From Levilactobacillus angrenensis (GTDB lineage Bacteria > Bacillota > Bacilli > Lactobacillales > Lactobacillaceae): a stretch of 57,956 nt of DNA. Below are positions 9,067-17,893 of this stretch, one piece after another. The notes under the pieces were generated by a model. It was not told the origin of the DNA. It saw only the letters and a list, made by a program, of their open reading frames with translations, and searched no databases. The first letter of the stretch is position 1; each line of letters opens with the position of its first letter. Both the position numbers and the translations under genes were made by a program. The stretch covers positions 1 through 57,956 of the forward strand of contig NZ_RHOB01000016.1 in NCBI RefSeq assembly GCF_003946085.1, written 5' to 3'.

Positions 9067-9717
9067 TTACAAATAACGGTCCTGAATTTCTTGCGGAACG
9101 CGTTTGCCCTTTTCGTAGAAGACATCGTCGTCAGGGGTGATGTCGCGTAGCTTTCTAGCAGGATTACCGACGACGATCGTGTTGGCAGCCACGTCCTTGG
9201 TCACGACACTACCGGCTCCCACGACGGCGTTATCGCCAATGGTGACGCCGGGTAGGATCGTGGCGTTGGCGCCGACCCAGATATTGTTGCCCAGCCGAAT
9301 GGGGTGGTTGAACTGCAACTTGTGGCGCCGCAATTTAGGTGAAATTGGGTGTAGTGCGGTAGCGAACGTCACGCCGGGGCCGACCATACAGTCGTCACCG
9401 ATATAAATATCGCCGTCGTCTACGAAGTTACAGTTGAAGTTGATCACAACGTTTTGGCCGAAATGCACATTGCTCAAGCCGGAGTTCGCATAGATTGGGG
9501 GGATGACGTAAAGGTTTTGGCCGTAGGTGCCGACCATGTCGCGCAGGAGACGTTCGCGTGTTTGGAGACCAGCCGGTGTTTCGGCAGTATTGTTATAGTC
9601 TAAGACTTTTTGGACCAGAGTGTGCTGGTAGGTGATGAATTCATCATCCATGCTGGCGTAGATGTCGCCTGAGTTCGTGAGTTGTTTGAATTGGTTAATT
9701 TTTTCTGGTGAGATCAT
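9067..9717 (-). CDS. maa: Sugar O-acetyltransferase (maltose/galactoside acetyltransferase family)
   Basis: This is a 216-residue left-handed beta-helix acetyltransferase that moves acetyl from acetyl-CoA to sugar hydroxyls. The N-terminal Mac domain (about 1-60) precedes hexapeptide repeats; the catalytic His lies in the TALHPISPK region, followed by IRLGNNIWVGANATILPG and VGAGSVVTKD. It has a normal family length. It is the second gene of a pair with the UvrA-like gene, 14 bases downstream of it, although a functional link is not obvious. Confidence 0.9.
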   Translation of the reverse strand: MISPEKINQFKQLTNSGDIYASMDDEFITYQHTLVQKVLDYNNTAETPAGLQTRERLLRDMVGTYGQNLYVIPPIYANSGLSNVHFGQNVVINFNCNFVDDGDIYIGDDCMVGPGVTFATALHPISPKLRRHKLQFNHPIRLGNNIWVGANATILPGVTIGDNAVVGAGSVVTKDVAANTIVVGNPARKLRDITPDDDVFYEKGKRVPQEIQDRYL

Positions 9718-9731
9718 AAGTTTACGCTCCT

Positions 9732-12008
9732 TTAGTTAGTGGCTAGCCGCAGATATTTTGCGGTCAGCGAATTTTGACAAGTTAATAAATCAGCGGGGGT
9801 TCCCGCAAAGTTGAGCTGGCCACCGCGTTCGCCGCCGTGGGGACCGAGGTCAATGACCCAATCCGCTTGGCTGATGAGGTCTAAATTGTGCTCGATCAAG
9901 ATGACGGTGTTTTGGTTGGTGACCAATTGGCGTAGTAGTCGTAAGAGGACCTGAACGTCTTGAGGGTGCAGGCCCGCGCTGGGTTCATCCAAAACGTAAG
10001 TAGCCCCCTGCTTTTGTAATTCAGCGGCGATCTTGATCCGTTGAGTTTCACCGCCAGACAGGGTGCTGGTTGGTTGGCCCAATGTCAGGTAGTCGAGACC
10101 GACGTTGGCCAAGCCGGTCAGTTTAGCCGTAATTTTCGCGTCGTTGAAGAAGTCAAGAGCTTGGGCAATCGTCAGTGCTAAGACCTGTTCAATCGACTTT
10201 CCTTGAAAGCGATAGCTGAGTGCCTGGGAGTTGTAGCGGCGACCTTGACACGCTTCGCAAGTGACCTCGACCGCGTCGGCGAAGGCCATGTCATATTTGA
10301 TGACCCCCTTGCCATGACAGATAGGGCAGGCCCCTTTGGCATTGAAGCTGAACCATGACGGCGAAACGCCATTGGCCTGGCCGAAAAGCTTGCGGATGTC
10401 ATCCATGACCCCCGTATACGTCGCGGGGGTCGAACGAATGGAAGTGCCAATGGGTTGCTGGTTGATGGTGATTGTCTGCGGATGTTGTGCGACGAATTCT
10501 TTGCTGATCAGCGTACTTTTTCCCGAACCTGCGACACCGGTCACTGCGGTCAACACCTGTTTAGGAATCGAAACGTTAAGGTGTTTGAGGTTGTGTCGAT
10601 GGGCATCGGTGATCGCGTAGCTGTCGTGCCACGGTCGCGGCGTTGGATTCACGGTGAGGCGGCGGCGTAACGCCTCGCCAGTCGGGGTCGACAACTGTTG
10701 AATATTGGCGACGGATCCCTGGTAGCTAATCTCACCACCCTGGCTGCCGGCCAAGGGACCAATATCAATGAGTTGGTCGGCAAGCCGCATGATCTGCGGG
10801 GCGTGTTCGACGACCAGCACGTTGTTATGGGCGTCGCGCAACTGCTGCAGCATGGTCCCGATTTTGCGAATATCTGCGGGGTGGAGACCGGTCGTAGGTT
10901 CGTCGAAGATATAGGTGATGTTATTCAGGCTACCACCGAGATTACGGACGATTTTGAGCCGTTGTAATTCGCCGCCGGACAAGGTGTTAGCGGGCCGGGC
11001 TAAAGGCAAATAGCCAATGCCGATATCGACCATGCGCTGAAGCGTGGTGGTCAACTGATTGACCAGGGAGATGCCCCGGGGTTCAGTGATACCGGTCAAG
11101 ATGGTCAGCAGCTGTTCGACGGTGAGTCGCATCATGTCGATGATGTTGTGGCCGTTGATCTTAGAGGCTAAGGCCTTGGCATTCAGTCCAGTTCCCTGGC
11201 AGGCCGTACAAGGGACGGTCGTGATGTGTTGGGTAATCTCAGTGCGGAGTTTCTTGGCGAGTTTCCCGATGTCGCGATTGAGATACAGACGCTTGAACCG
11301 GGGGATGACGCCTTCATAGGCGACTTGATCGACGCGTCCCGAAGTGTTTGAACGAATCTCGACCTTGAGGGGGTCTTGCGGGCCGTCGCGAAGAAACTGC
11401 CATTCGGCTGGCGTGAAGTCACGTAATTGTTTGTGGGGGTCTAAGACAGAATTATCGGTATACAGGGTGCTTTGCCAACTAGCGCTGAATTGACTGAAGG
11501 TGATGGCGCCCTCAGCTAAGCTCTTGGTCGGGTCAAATAGACTATCGGCGTTGAGCTCCTGTCGTTTACCGAGGCCGGTACAAACGGGACACATGCCGGC
11601 CGGGTGGTTTAAGGAATACGCCATAGAGCCACCGGCGCTGGGATGGCCGATTCGGGAGAACAACAGGCGGAGTAGCGGTGCGGTATCCACGATAGTGCCG
11701 ACCGTAGAACGCCCACTAGGTGTCGTGGCCCGCTGGCGAATGACGATGGCCGGGGTGAGATTTTGAATCTGATCGACCTGGGGGCGGGTGTAGTGCGGCA
11801 TCTTGTTGCGAATGTATTGCGAGTAGGATGCTTGCCATTGACGCTGGCTCTCAACAGCTAGGGTGTCAAAAACCAATGAGCTTTTGCCAGAACCGGAGAC
11901 ACCGGTGAAGACGACGATTTGATTCTTGGGGATGCTGAGTGAGATGTTTTTCAAATTGTGCTCGTGAGCATTGCTGATGGTGATGGGATCTTCCAGGTAA
12001 GTGGACAT
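9732..12008 (-). CDS. UvrA-like ABC protein (class II, possible drug-resistance type)
   Basis: This 758-residue protein has two ABC modules with Walker A GVSGSGKSS and GVAGSGKST, two LSGGE signatures and two DEP Walker B motifs. Zinc-binding CxxC pairs occur in CPVC/CTAC and CPIC/CEAC. It is about 180 residues shorter than repair UvrA, lacking most of the UvrB-binding and insertion regions. This is the shape of UvrA2/DrrC-like paralogues associated with DNA-intercalating drug tolerance. The start has a strong GGAGGGG site. It is divergent from an AraC gene across a dyad at 12055-12107. Confidence 0.88.
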   Translation of the reverse strand: MSTYLEDPITISNAHEHNLKNISLSIPKNQIVVFTGVSGSGKSSLVFDTLAVESQRQWQASYSQYIRNKMPHYTRPQVDQIQNLTPAIVIRQRATTPSGRSTVGTIVDTAPLLRLLFSRIGHPSAGGSMAYSLNHPAGMCPVCTGLGKRQELNADSLFDPTKSLAEGAITFSQFSASWQSTLYTDNSVLDPHKQLRDFTPAEWQFLRDGPQDPLKVEIRSNTSGRVDQVAYEGVIPRFKRLYLNRDIGKLAKKLRTEITQHITTVPCTACQGTGLNAKALASKINGHNIIDMMRLTVEQLLTILTGITEPRGISLVNQLTTTLQRMVDIGIGYLPLARPANTLSGGELQRLKIVRNLGGSLNNITYIFDEPTTGLHPADIRKIGTMLQQLRDAHNNVLVVEHAPQIMRLADQLIDIGPLAGSQGGEISYQGSVANIQQLSTPTGEALRRRLTVNPTPRPWHDSYAITDAHRHNLKHLNVSIPKQVLTAVTGVAGSGKSTLISKEFVAQHPQTITINQQPIGTSIRSTPATYTGVMDDIRKLFGQANGVSPSWFSFNAKGACPICHGKGVIKYDMAFADAVEVTCEACQGRRYNSQALSYRFQGKSIEQVLALTIAQALDFFNDAKITAKLTGLANVGLDYLTLGQPTSTLSGGETQRIKIAAELQKQGATYVLDEPSAGLHPQDVQVLLRLLRQLVTNQNTVILIEHNLDLISQADWVIDLGPHGGERGGQLNFAGTPADLLTCQNSLTAKYLRLATN

Positions 12009-12054
12009 GATGACGCCCCTCCTATGCGAATTTTTTAGTCAATATGTGATATTA

Positions 12055-12107
12055 TAGTGACATGAATAACGGAATAAAAGCCACATTTGCGAAGAATGAT
12101 GTCACTA
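12055..12107. promoter_or_regulatory. Candidate operator dyad in the divergent region
   Basis: A perfect 9-bp inverted repeat, TAGTGACAT and ATGTCACTA, is separated by 35 bases between the UvrA-like gene and the AraC gene. The spacing would suit a looping AraC-type regulator; the link is inferred. Confidence 0.4.
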
Positions 12108-12135
12108 TCGTATCAAACACGTTCAGGAGGATGCT

Positions 12136-13056
12136 ATGCCACAGAGAAAATTGATTCAGTTAGAAAGCGACTTGCGCGAGCACATTACCTATGATAATCA
12201 CGTCATCCCCTTGTCGATTTGTGTGGACCATTTCGATGACTACTATCAGCGGGAATGGGATTGTCACTGGCATGAGGAGTACGAGTTTGGCGTGGTCACA
12301 CAGGGAAAATTGCGGTATACACTTTACGGCGGAGCAGATGGGCCGCAAGACGTGGTGCTGCATCCGGGAGAAGGTATCTTCATCAACGCCAACGTCTTGC
12401 ATAGCGCTAAGGCATTAGTGGCCAATACGGTCATCGACTGTTTTGTGTTATCGAAGACTATTTTCAAGTTGAAATTATTTGACGCCTTCGGAGAGCAAGT
12501 ACTGGAACCAATTGCCCAATCAGGATTGTCCGGGTTGTTTCTGCCACCCCATGACCCGCAGAACCGGGAGATTATTGCCAGTATTCAAAAACTGTGCGCG
12601 CTACCAGAAGCGGGAATCACCTACGAATTACAGGGGTTGGAGTTGACCATGCACATCTGGCGTCATCTCATCATTGCGATTCAATCACGCCCCGAAGCGG
12701 CCGAATTGGGCGGCTCAACTAAGACGGATGGACGACTCAAACGAATCATTCGCTTCGTGCACGAGAATTACCGGCGAGACATCTTGATCGATGAATTGGC
12801 CCAGCAGGCCCACATCAGTCGTGCCGAGTGTTTTCGGATTTTTAAGGCAACGCTGCACAAGACGCCGACGCAGTACGTGACCGACTATCGAATGTCCATG
12901 GCCACGATGCTATTGACGGATACGCAGCGAACACTGGCGGACATTGCGGTCTCCTGCGGGTTTAAAACGGCTAGCTATTTCGGGCGCAAATTTCGGGCGC
13001 GCTTTGGGATGACTCCCCGGCAATATCAGGCAAAGATGGCTCAAGAAAATGCGTAA
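12136..13056 (+). CDS. AraC-family regulator with cupin sensor domain
   Basis: This is a 306-residue protein. The N-terminal cupin region (about 25-110; HWHEEYEFGVV and HPGEGIFINANVLHSA) binds a small ligand. Two C-terminal helix-turn-helix motifs (about 205-300; DELAQQAHISRAECFRIF and DIAVSCGFKTASYFGRKF) bind DNA. This is the usual layout of sugar-responsive AraC regulators. Its start follows AGGAGG. The neighbour downstream, amt, has its own GlnR control, so the target is more likely the divergent gene or elsewhere. Confidence 0.9.
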   Translation: MPQRKLIQLESDLREHITYDNHVIPLSICVDHFDDYYQREWDCHWHEEYEFGVVTQGKLRYTLYGGADGPQDVVLHPGEGIFINANVLHSAKALVANTVIDCFVLSKTIFKLKLFDAFGEQVLEPIAQSGLSGLFLPPHDPQNREIIASIQKLCALPEAGITYELQGLELTMHIWRHLIIAIQSRPEAAELGGSTKTDGRLKRIIRFVHENYRRDILIDELAQQAHISRAECFRIFKATLHKTPTQYVTDYRMSMATMLLTDTQRTLADIAVSCGFKTASYFGRKFRARFGMTPRQYQAKMAQENA

Positions 13057-13100
13057 CTAGGACGGCGCTGGGGCCTTGATGTGCGCGTTCAATACTGAAA

Positions 13101-13117
13101 TGTCAGAAATCCTAACA
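13101..13117. promoter_or_regulatory. GlnR box 1 upstream of amt
   Basis: TGTCAGAAATCCTAACA matches the GlnR/TnrA consensus TGTNA-N7-TNACA at every defined base. It lies 160 bases before the amt start. Confidence 0.8.
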
Positions 13118-13235
13118 CAGCTTTCAAATCTTAAGAAATTCGTGAAAACACTTGTGCCACCGCCGTTTGGTTCGTTCAACGTCGTATTTAACCGCTGCCT
13201 TTGAGAAAGTCACTCATGACTTTTCTGAAAAATAG

Positions 13236-13252
13236 TGTTAGGATTCCTTACA
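13236..13252. promoter_or_regulatory. GlnR box 2 upstream of amt
   Basis: TGTTAGGATTCCTTACA is a second perfect match to TGTNA-N7-TNACA, 24 bases before the amt start and 135 bases from box 1. That spacing is close to a whole number of helical turns and would allow looping. Confidence 0.82.
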
Positions 13253-13276
13253 TAAAAAGTAAAGAGGGCGGCGTCA

Positions 13277-14614
13277 ATGAATCTTGCGAACACGGCATTC
13301 ATTTTGATTGCGAGTATTTTAGTGTTGTTTATGACTCCTGGTCTAGCCTTTTTCTATGGTGGCCTGGTCTCAGAGAAAAATGTGGTCAACACCATGCTGT
13401 CGGTCTTTATCATGACGGGGGTGGCGATTCTCCTGTGGGTCTTTCTGGGGTACTCGCTTGCCTTTTCTGGCAATGTGGCTGGTATCGTGGGGAACCTACA
13501 CCACGTCTTCATGGCGGGGGTCAACTGGGCTAGCGTCACGGCGACCCACATCCCACTGGGCGCCTATTCCCTGTTTCAAATGATGTTTGCCATCATCACA
13601 CCAGCATTGTTCGTGGGCGCGGTGGTCGGCCGAATTCGTTTCAAGTTCTTACTGCTGTTTTTGATTGCTTGGTCCATCTGCATTTACTATCCAATGGTCC
13701 ACTTGGTTTGGAGCCCACTGGGGTTATTAGCCAAGCTGGGCGTCCTCGACTTCGCTGGTGGGACCGTGGTCCACATCAACGCGGGGGTCACGGCGCTGGT
13801 CTTGTCGGCATGGCTAGGGCCACGGCTGGCCAAGGACCATCCGGGTCAACACTACAATTTGCCCTGGGTCTTGTTAGGGACCGCGATTTTGTGGATCGGT
13901 TGGTACGGCTTTAACGCTGGTAGCGCTTTGGCAGTCAACGGCGTAGCCTTGCAGGCGGCGATTACCAGTACGGTGGCGACCGCCACGGCGATGGTTGTTT
14001 GGATGTTTTTGGATATTTTGACGACCGGTAAACCCACGCTGGTCGGTGTTTGTACCGGGACGCTGTGCGGGCTAGTCGGCATCACGCCAGCCGCCGGGTA
14101 CGTGACGGTCATGGGCTCCGTGGCGATTGGCGCCTTGGCGACCTTGGCTAGCTACGGGTTCATTCAAGTCTTGAAGCCAAAATTGGGTGTGGACGATGCC
14201 TTGGACGCCTTTGGTTGTCACGGTGTTAGTGGTATCGTCGGCAGTATCCTGACCGGGGTGTTTGCGACCAAGGCCGTCAACCCTACAATTGGGGAAAATG
14301 GCTTGTTGTACGGTGGCGGCTGGCATTTGTTAGGGATTCAAGTCTTAGCGACCGGTATCACGATTGCCTTGGTTGCGGTGATGGGCAGTGCCCTGATCTT
14401 GATCTTGCGGCAACTGACGCCAATGCGAGTCGATGCGGCCGAAGAAGAAATGGGCTTGGATCAAGGCGAACACGGCGAACAAGTCGATTACACGGTCGGC
14501 TTGAGCGAACGGCTCACGGCCTTTCAACCCGACCAAGAACGCTATTCGCAAGAGTTCAAGGGCCAGCTGCAGCACCTGCAGGATCCCCAGGCCAACCACT
14601 TCGGTAGTCATTGA
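13277..14614 (+). CDS. amt: Ammonium transporter
   Basis: This 445-residue Amt/Mep/Rh membrane protein has about 11 membrane helices (residues 5 to about 375). Family signatures include TPGLAFFYGG near the N-terminus, DFAGGTVVHINAG in the pore region (about 159-171) and DALDAFGCHGVSGIVGS (about 304-320). The C-terminal tail of roughly 65 residues is long and acidic. No glnK lies beside it, unlike many bacteria. Two perfect GlnR boxes upstream show nitrogen control. A long intergenic repeat starts nine bases after the stop. Confidence 0.95.
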   Translation: MNLANTAFILIASILVLFMTPGLAFFYGGLVSEKNVVNTMLSVFIMTGVAILLWVFLGYSLAFSGNVAGIVGNLHHVFMAGVNWASVTATHIPLGAYSLFQMMFAIITPALFVGAVVGRIRFKFLLLFLIAWSICIYYPMVHLVWSPLGLLAKLGVLDFAGGTVVHINAGVTALVLSAWLGPRLAKDHPGQHYNLPWVLLGTAILWIGWYGFNAGSALAVNGVALQAAITSTVATATAMVVWMFLDILTTGKPTLVGVCTGTLCGLVGITPAAGYVTVMGSVAIGALATLASYGFIQVLKPKLGVDDALDAFGCHGVSGIVGSILTGVFATKAVNPTIGENGLLYGGGWHLLGIQVLATGITIALVAVMGSALILILRQLTPMRVDAAEEEMGLDQGEHGEQVDYTVGLSERLTAFQPDQERYSQEFKGQLQHLQDPQANHFGSH

Positions 14615-14623
14615 GTGTTGCTT

Positions 14624-15111
14624 TAGTTAATGACTAAAGGTTGAAAGGTGAATTAATGTCTTGACTCCCGGAGCGACAGCGTTTTGTCCACTAAAATTAG
14701 CGAAACCAGGGCCTGCGTCAGCCAGGGTTCCGCCTGCTCTGGGGAACACCTCCAGCCTGAGAAACGGGCTTCCGGTTCGCTTTGAAGCCTTGCCAAAAAC
14801 GCAAGTCTCCAAAGTCGTCCCACGCTGTAGGCTGAGACAAAACCTCAGCCAACACCGTTGCCACAGCTGGCGCCACCCTGGCTGCCTCCGGCGGAGTTGG
14901 CGATTATCAGCAAGACGGCGTTAGTTAAAGACTAGTTGTTAAATCAGCCGCTAACTGGGGCTAAGCCAACCGTCACTAGCACCCATAGTTGGCGGACGGT
15001 AGGCGGCCAGCTCAAACTACGAAGCTGTAAACGACTAATTCTTACGCCATGAGTCGCGTGGTGACAATACTTCTAGCTGATTTTCATTTTTCAACCTTCA
15101 GTTAGTGACTA
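14624..15111. repeat. Intergenic repeat R1, 488 bp, with 28-bp terminal inverted repeats
   Basis: This is the most complete copy of a repeat family found at least six times here. The ends are inverted repeats matching at 22 of 28 bases and sharing AGGTTGAAA. The inside is non-coding and rich in hairpins: GGCTGAG/CTCAGCC around 14831-14852 and GGCTTC/GAAGCC around 14766-14788. Its reverse complement aligns along most of its length with R3. It directly follows the amt stop codon. Confidence 0.85.
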
Positions 15112-15260
15112 AGCTATTGAAGTCGGGGAAAGTTAAGTGAGGAACAAAAAGATTAATTTCTTTCTTAAGTTCGGGCCAGATGATTGCTGTTTGGCTGGCG
15201 GCTTGCTAAACTAAGGGTGTGTTAGGGGACACACTAGATTTAGAGTTTGGGGGAATAATC

Positions 15261-15455
15261 ATGAAAAAAGATCGTTGGGCAGTCATTGCCTTAGCCGTAA
15301 TGGCCGTTTGTGGCCTGAGTTTAGTGTTACTGCTGATGAAGTCACCAGTTTGGGCGTTCGGCTTTCCACTAGCCTTCGCCGCATTAGGCGCAGCGTGCTA
15401 CGGGATTGAAGACGTCGTGACTAAAATGACGAAAAATGATAATCGTGAAGCGTAA
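15261..15455 (+). CDS. Small two-helix membrane protein
   Basis: This 64-residue protein starts at an ATG 7 bases after a GGGGG ribosome binding site. Two hydrophobic helices (about 7-25 and 29-50) are followed by a charged tail. Its terminator follows at once, so it is probably a separate transcription unit. I do not recognise a named family. Confidence 0.65.
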   Translation: MKKDRWAVIALAVMAVCGLSLVLLLMKSPVWAFGFPLAFAALGAACYGIEDVVTKMTKNDNREA

Positions 15456-15462
15456 GTGAAAA

Positions 15463-15494
15463 ATAACGGACGGCCGGTGAGCCGTCTTTTTTGT
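15463..15494 (+). terminator. Terminator of the small membrane protein gene
   Basis: GACGGC pairs with GCCGTC, followed by six T. Confidence 0.8.
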
Positions 15495-15558
15495 TGCCCT
15501 GGGGTTTACACCGCCGGAAAGTCCTTGCTAGAATAGAAGGCAAAGGCGATGATGAAGG

Positions 15559-16677
15559 GTGATTCAGAAACGAGCGGCGCCGGTAGCGGATACCGGCGAT
15601 TATTTGAAGGCGTTTGCCTGTACGGCGGTCATGGCCCAAACGGTATTGAGCTTCGCACTGACCACGGCGGCCGGGCGCCAGTTGCAAGGCGGTATTGCGG
15701 GGGTGTATTTGGCGATTAAATTCACGGCCCCAGCCTTTATTTGTGGCATCGTCATGACCACGATGCGCGTGAGTCCGGCGCGACCGCATTACGGCCAGTA
15801 CTTGCGGCAACAGTGGTCGGCCCTGGGGGTGCCCACGCTGGTTTGGTCGCTGGCGTACCTACTCTTATTGCCTCAGCTTCAGCAGCACCACGCTTTTCAA
15901 ACGGTGGGGCAATTTGGCTGGCAATTGGTGAATGGGAATGCCGCCCCGCACCTGTGGTACAACACGATGATGCTCCAGATCATTTTCCTGATGCCATTGT
16001 GGTGGGCGTTGCGCCGCGGTTGGGCCCGGCATCACGGATTAATTAGGGTAGTCACGGTCCTGTTACTGGTCGGCTGGCTGGTCTGGTACAATGGTGTGGC
16101 CGTGCCCACTGGTCAAGCGGCCAAGTGGTATTTATTGGACCGGGCTTGCTGGGGCTTTGCCGTCTATGCTGTATTGGGCATCGGGCTGGCCTCGTCGCCG
16201 ACCCACTGGTTACGCGGTTACACGTGGTTGGGACTGGTCGTTTTCGGTGGCCTTACCTGGGCCTGGCAAGACCATCAGTTGTTACACACGGGCAGGCCCC
16301 TCGACCTGAATCGCAGTAGTTATTACCTGCCGGCCACGGTGGGCTATGGGCTGTGCGTGATCTTACTGCTGGTCTGTTTGGCGCATTGGCACCAGCGCCG
16401 GCAATCACGCTGGCTACCGGTGATTCACTGGTTAGCGACCTACGCCTACCGCGCCTATCTGGCCAACGTATTTTGGCTGGAAGTCATCTGGTTGCTCGGT
16501 GGGCGCACGTTAACGGCTGCCCATCCCGTATGGGGCATCGTCGGCTGCTACGTCCTGACGTGGTGCTGGTCATTTGCGACGACGTACGGCTTACATTTAC
16601 TCGAACAGAGACTGAAAGGAACGGTGAGAAGATGGCGACAAGCAAGGCAGACCGCACGCAACCGGTCGAATTGGTGA
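15559..16677 (+). CDS. Membrane acyltransferase, family 3 (OafA-like)
   Basis: This 372-residue polytopic membrane protein has about ten helices. It resembles acyltransferase-3 enzymes that O-acetylate sugars of surface polymers. The N-terminus DYLKAFACTAVMAQTVLSF matches the family's first helix, although the usual arginine/histidine start is weak. Translation starts at GTG; nearby ATG codons are out of frame. The 3' end overlaps the following Nudix gene by 46 bases, so the two are co-transcribed. Substrate unknown. Confidence 0.7.
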   Translation: MIQKRAAPVADTGDYLKAFACTAVMAQTVLSFALTTAAGRQLQGGIAGVYLAIKFTAPAFICGIVMTTMRVSPARPHYGQYLRQQWSALGVPTLVWSLAYLLLLPQLQQHHAFQTVGQFGWQLVNGNAAPHLWYNTMMLQIIFLMPLWWALRRGWARHHGLIRVVTVLLLVGWLVWYNGVAVPTGQAAKWYLLDRACWGFAVYAVLGIGLASSPTHWLRGYTWLGLVVFGGLTWAWQDHQLLHTGRPLDLNRSSYYLPATVGYGLCVILLLVCLAHWHQRRQSRWLPVIHWLATYAYRAYLANVFWLEVIWLLGGRTLTAAHPVWGIVGCYVLTWCWSFATTYGLHLLEQRLKGTVRRWRQARQTARNRSNW

Positions 16678-17105
16678 CGATGATCATGGTCACGGACCCC
16701 GCCACGAAGCGGGTCTTAGTCGAGGACAAAGTAAACGTCCCCTGGAAGGCGGGGCATAGTTTTCCGGGCGGTCACGTGGAGGTCGGCGAGAGCTGTGCGC
16801 AGGCCGCCATTCGCGAGGTATTTGAGGAGACGGGCCTGCGGCTAAAGGCCGTGACCTTCTGCGGGACCTGCGAGTGGTTCGATGCCAGTCGGCAAAAACG
16901 CAAGCTGGGCTTACTGTATCGTGGTGACGATTTCACGGGTGAACTGCAAGCCAGCACGGAGGGCCAGGTGAGCTGGCTACCGTTGAGCGAAATGACACCG
17001 GAGAAGAGCGCCGAGAGCATGGCGGCCTTACTGCGAGTCTTTCGACGTGAGGTGCCCGCGGTCGTCAGCGATGAGTGGAACGGCGCGCTACGCGATGATC
17101 GCTAG
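16632..17105 (+). CDS. Nudix hydrolase (MutT/8-oxo-dGTPase-like)
   Basis: This 157-residue Nudix enzyme has the full box, from GGHVEVGES to REVFEETGL (about residues 44-66). The body, with FCGTCEWFD and LYRGDDFTGEL, resembles 8-oxo-dGTP diphosphatases of lactic acid bacteria. The start lies inside the preceding acyltransferase gene, 46 bases before its stop, after a GAGAAG site. The stop codon abuts repeat copy R2. Confidence 0.85.
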   Translation: MATSKADRTQPVELVTMIMVTDPATKRVLVEDKVNVPWKAGHSFPGGHVEVGESCAQAAIREVFEETGLRLKAVTFCGTCEWFDASRQKRKLGLLYRGDDFTGELQASTEGQVSWLPLSEMTPEKSAESMAALLRVFRREVPAVVSDEWNGALRDDR

Positions 17106-17338
17106 GTTGAGATTGTTTGGTCGTTAGGGCTAAGCCTACAGCGTGGGACGACTTTGGAAACTGGCGGGGTTTGCCAGGCTTCAAAGCGAACCGGAAGCCC
17201 GCTTCTCAGGCTGGAGGTGTTCCCCATAGCAGGCGGAACCCTGGCTGACGCAGGCCCTGGTTTCACTAGTTCTGGTGGACAAAACGCTGTTGCTCCGGGA
17301 GTCAAGACATTAATTCAGCTTTCAACTTTTAGTCGGCC
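17106..17338. repeat. Intergenic repeat R2, partial copy
   Basis: From about 17130 it matches the reverse complement of R1's first 190 bases, from the GCGTGGGACGACTTTGG block through CAGGCTGGAGGTGTTCCCC to CTCCGGGAGTCAAGACATTA. The right end has TTCAGCTTTCAACTTTTAGTC, equivalent to an R1 terminus. The other half of the element is missing. It starts immediately after the Nudix stop codon. Confidence 0.85.
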
Positions 17339-17356
17339 ATTTTAAAGTAGATAGAC

Positions 17357-17392
17357 ACGAGCTGGGGATACAAGTGGTCCCCGGCTTTTTAA
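17357..17392 (+). terminator. Terminator after the acyltransferase/Nudix pair
   Basis: GCTGGGGA pairs with TCCCCGGC, followed by five T. Confidence 0.75.
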
Positions 17393-17423
17393 TCGGTGAA
17401 AACGACAAGACAAGTTTATCTAT

Positions 17424-17437
17424 TGTAAGCGGTTACA
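17424..17437. promoter_or_regulatory. CcpA cre site overlapping the -35 of the next gene
   Basis: TGTAAGCGGTTACA fits the cre consensus TGWAANCGNTNWCA at all positions. It overlaps TTGTAA (-35), 17 bases upstream of TAAACT (-10), so CcpA binding should repress. Confidence 0.7.
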
Positions 17438-17487
17438 AAAACGTGTAAACTAAGGGTGTAAAGATTGTGATAAAGGGAGCGATAATC

Positions 17488-17832
17488 GTGAAATCAACTG
17501 TTCAAACGCAACGCTGGTACGGTTACTTCTTTATCGGGCTGAGTGTTGTCGCACTAGGACTGACTGGCCTACTGGCAATGCCACTGATTGACCGGGCCTT
17601 ACTGTTGACGACGGCTTTGACCTTACTGGTTTACGGGCTGACCTATCAACCGCAGATCAAACGTGGCTGGTGGCGCCTATTACTGGTAGTGAGCCTGATT
17701 GTCGGGGTCGTTGACGTCGCTTTGACGTTAACGGTGGCACCGGTCTTATTGACGGCACTGTTCAGCTTTGCTTTACCGTTTGCATTTTTAAGTGTTCTCT
17801 TAGGCTACCTGAAGCGGCGGGTGCACGCTTAA
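17488..17832 (+). CDS. Four-helix membrane protein of unknown function
   Basis: This 114-residue protein has four hydrophobic helices (about 12-30, 36-53, 60-80 and 83-107), with short charged loops and a basic C-terminus. I chose the GTG start preceded by GGGAG at nine bases; an in-frame GTG seven codons upstream lacks a site. A perfect cre box at its promoter predicts carbon catabolite control. It is flanked by a strong bidirectional terminator. No family recognised. Confidence 0.7.
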   Translation: MKSTVQTQRWYGYFFIGLSVVALGLTGLLAMPLIDRALLLTTALTLLVYGLTYQPQIKRGWWRLLLVVSLIVGVVDVALTLTVAPVLLTALFSFALPFAFLSVLLGYLKRRVHA

Positions 17833-17842
17833 TCTGGTGAGT

Positions 17843-17893
17843 CGAAAAAAAACTGGTTTCTGGGCGAAATGTCCCAGAACCAGTTTTTTGTTT
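17843..17893. terminator. Bidirectional terminator
   Basis: AAAACTGGTTTCTGGG pairs with CCCAGAACCAGTTTT between converging genes. Confidence 0.92.

Noticed and set aside
14661..14924. Apparent 87-residue protein in repeat R1, with similar frames in R2 and R3
   Set aside because: The frames differ among copies and are broken by indels; the conserved features are hairpins, so the repeats are non-coding.
15559..16677. GtrA-like or permease function for the polytopic protein
   Set aside because: Helix number and the N-terminal sequence fit acyltransferase-3 proteins better.
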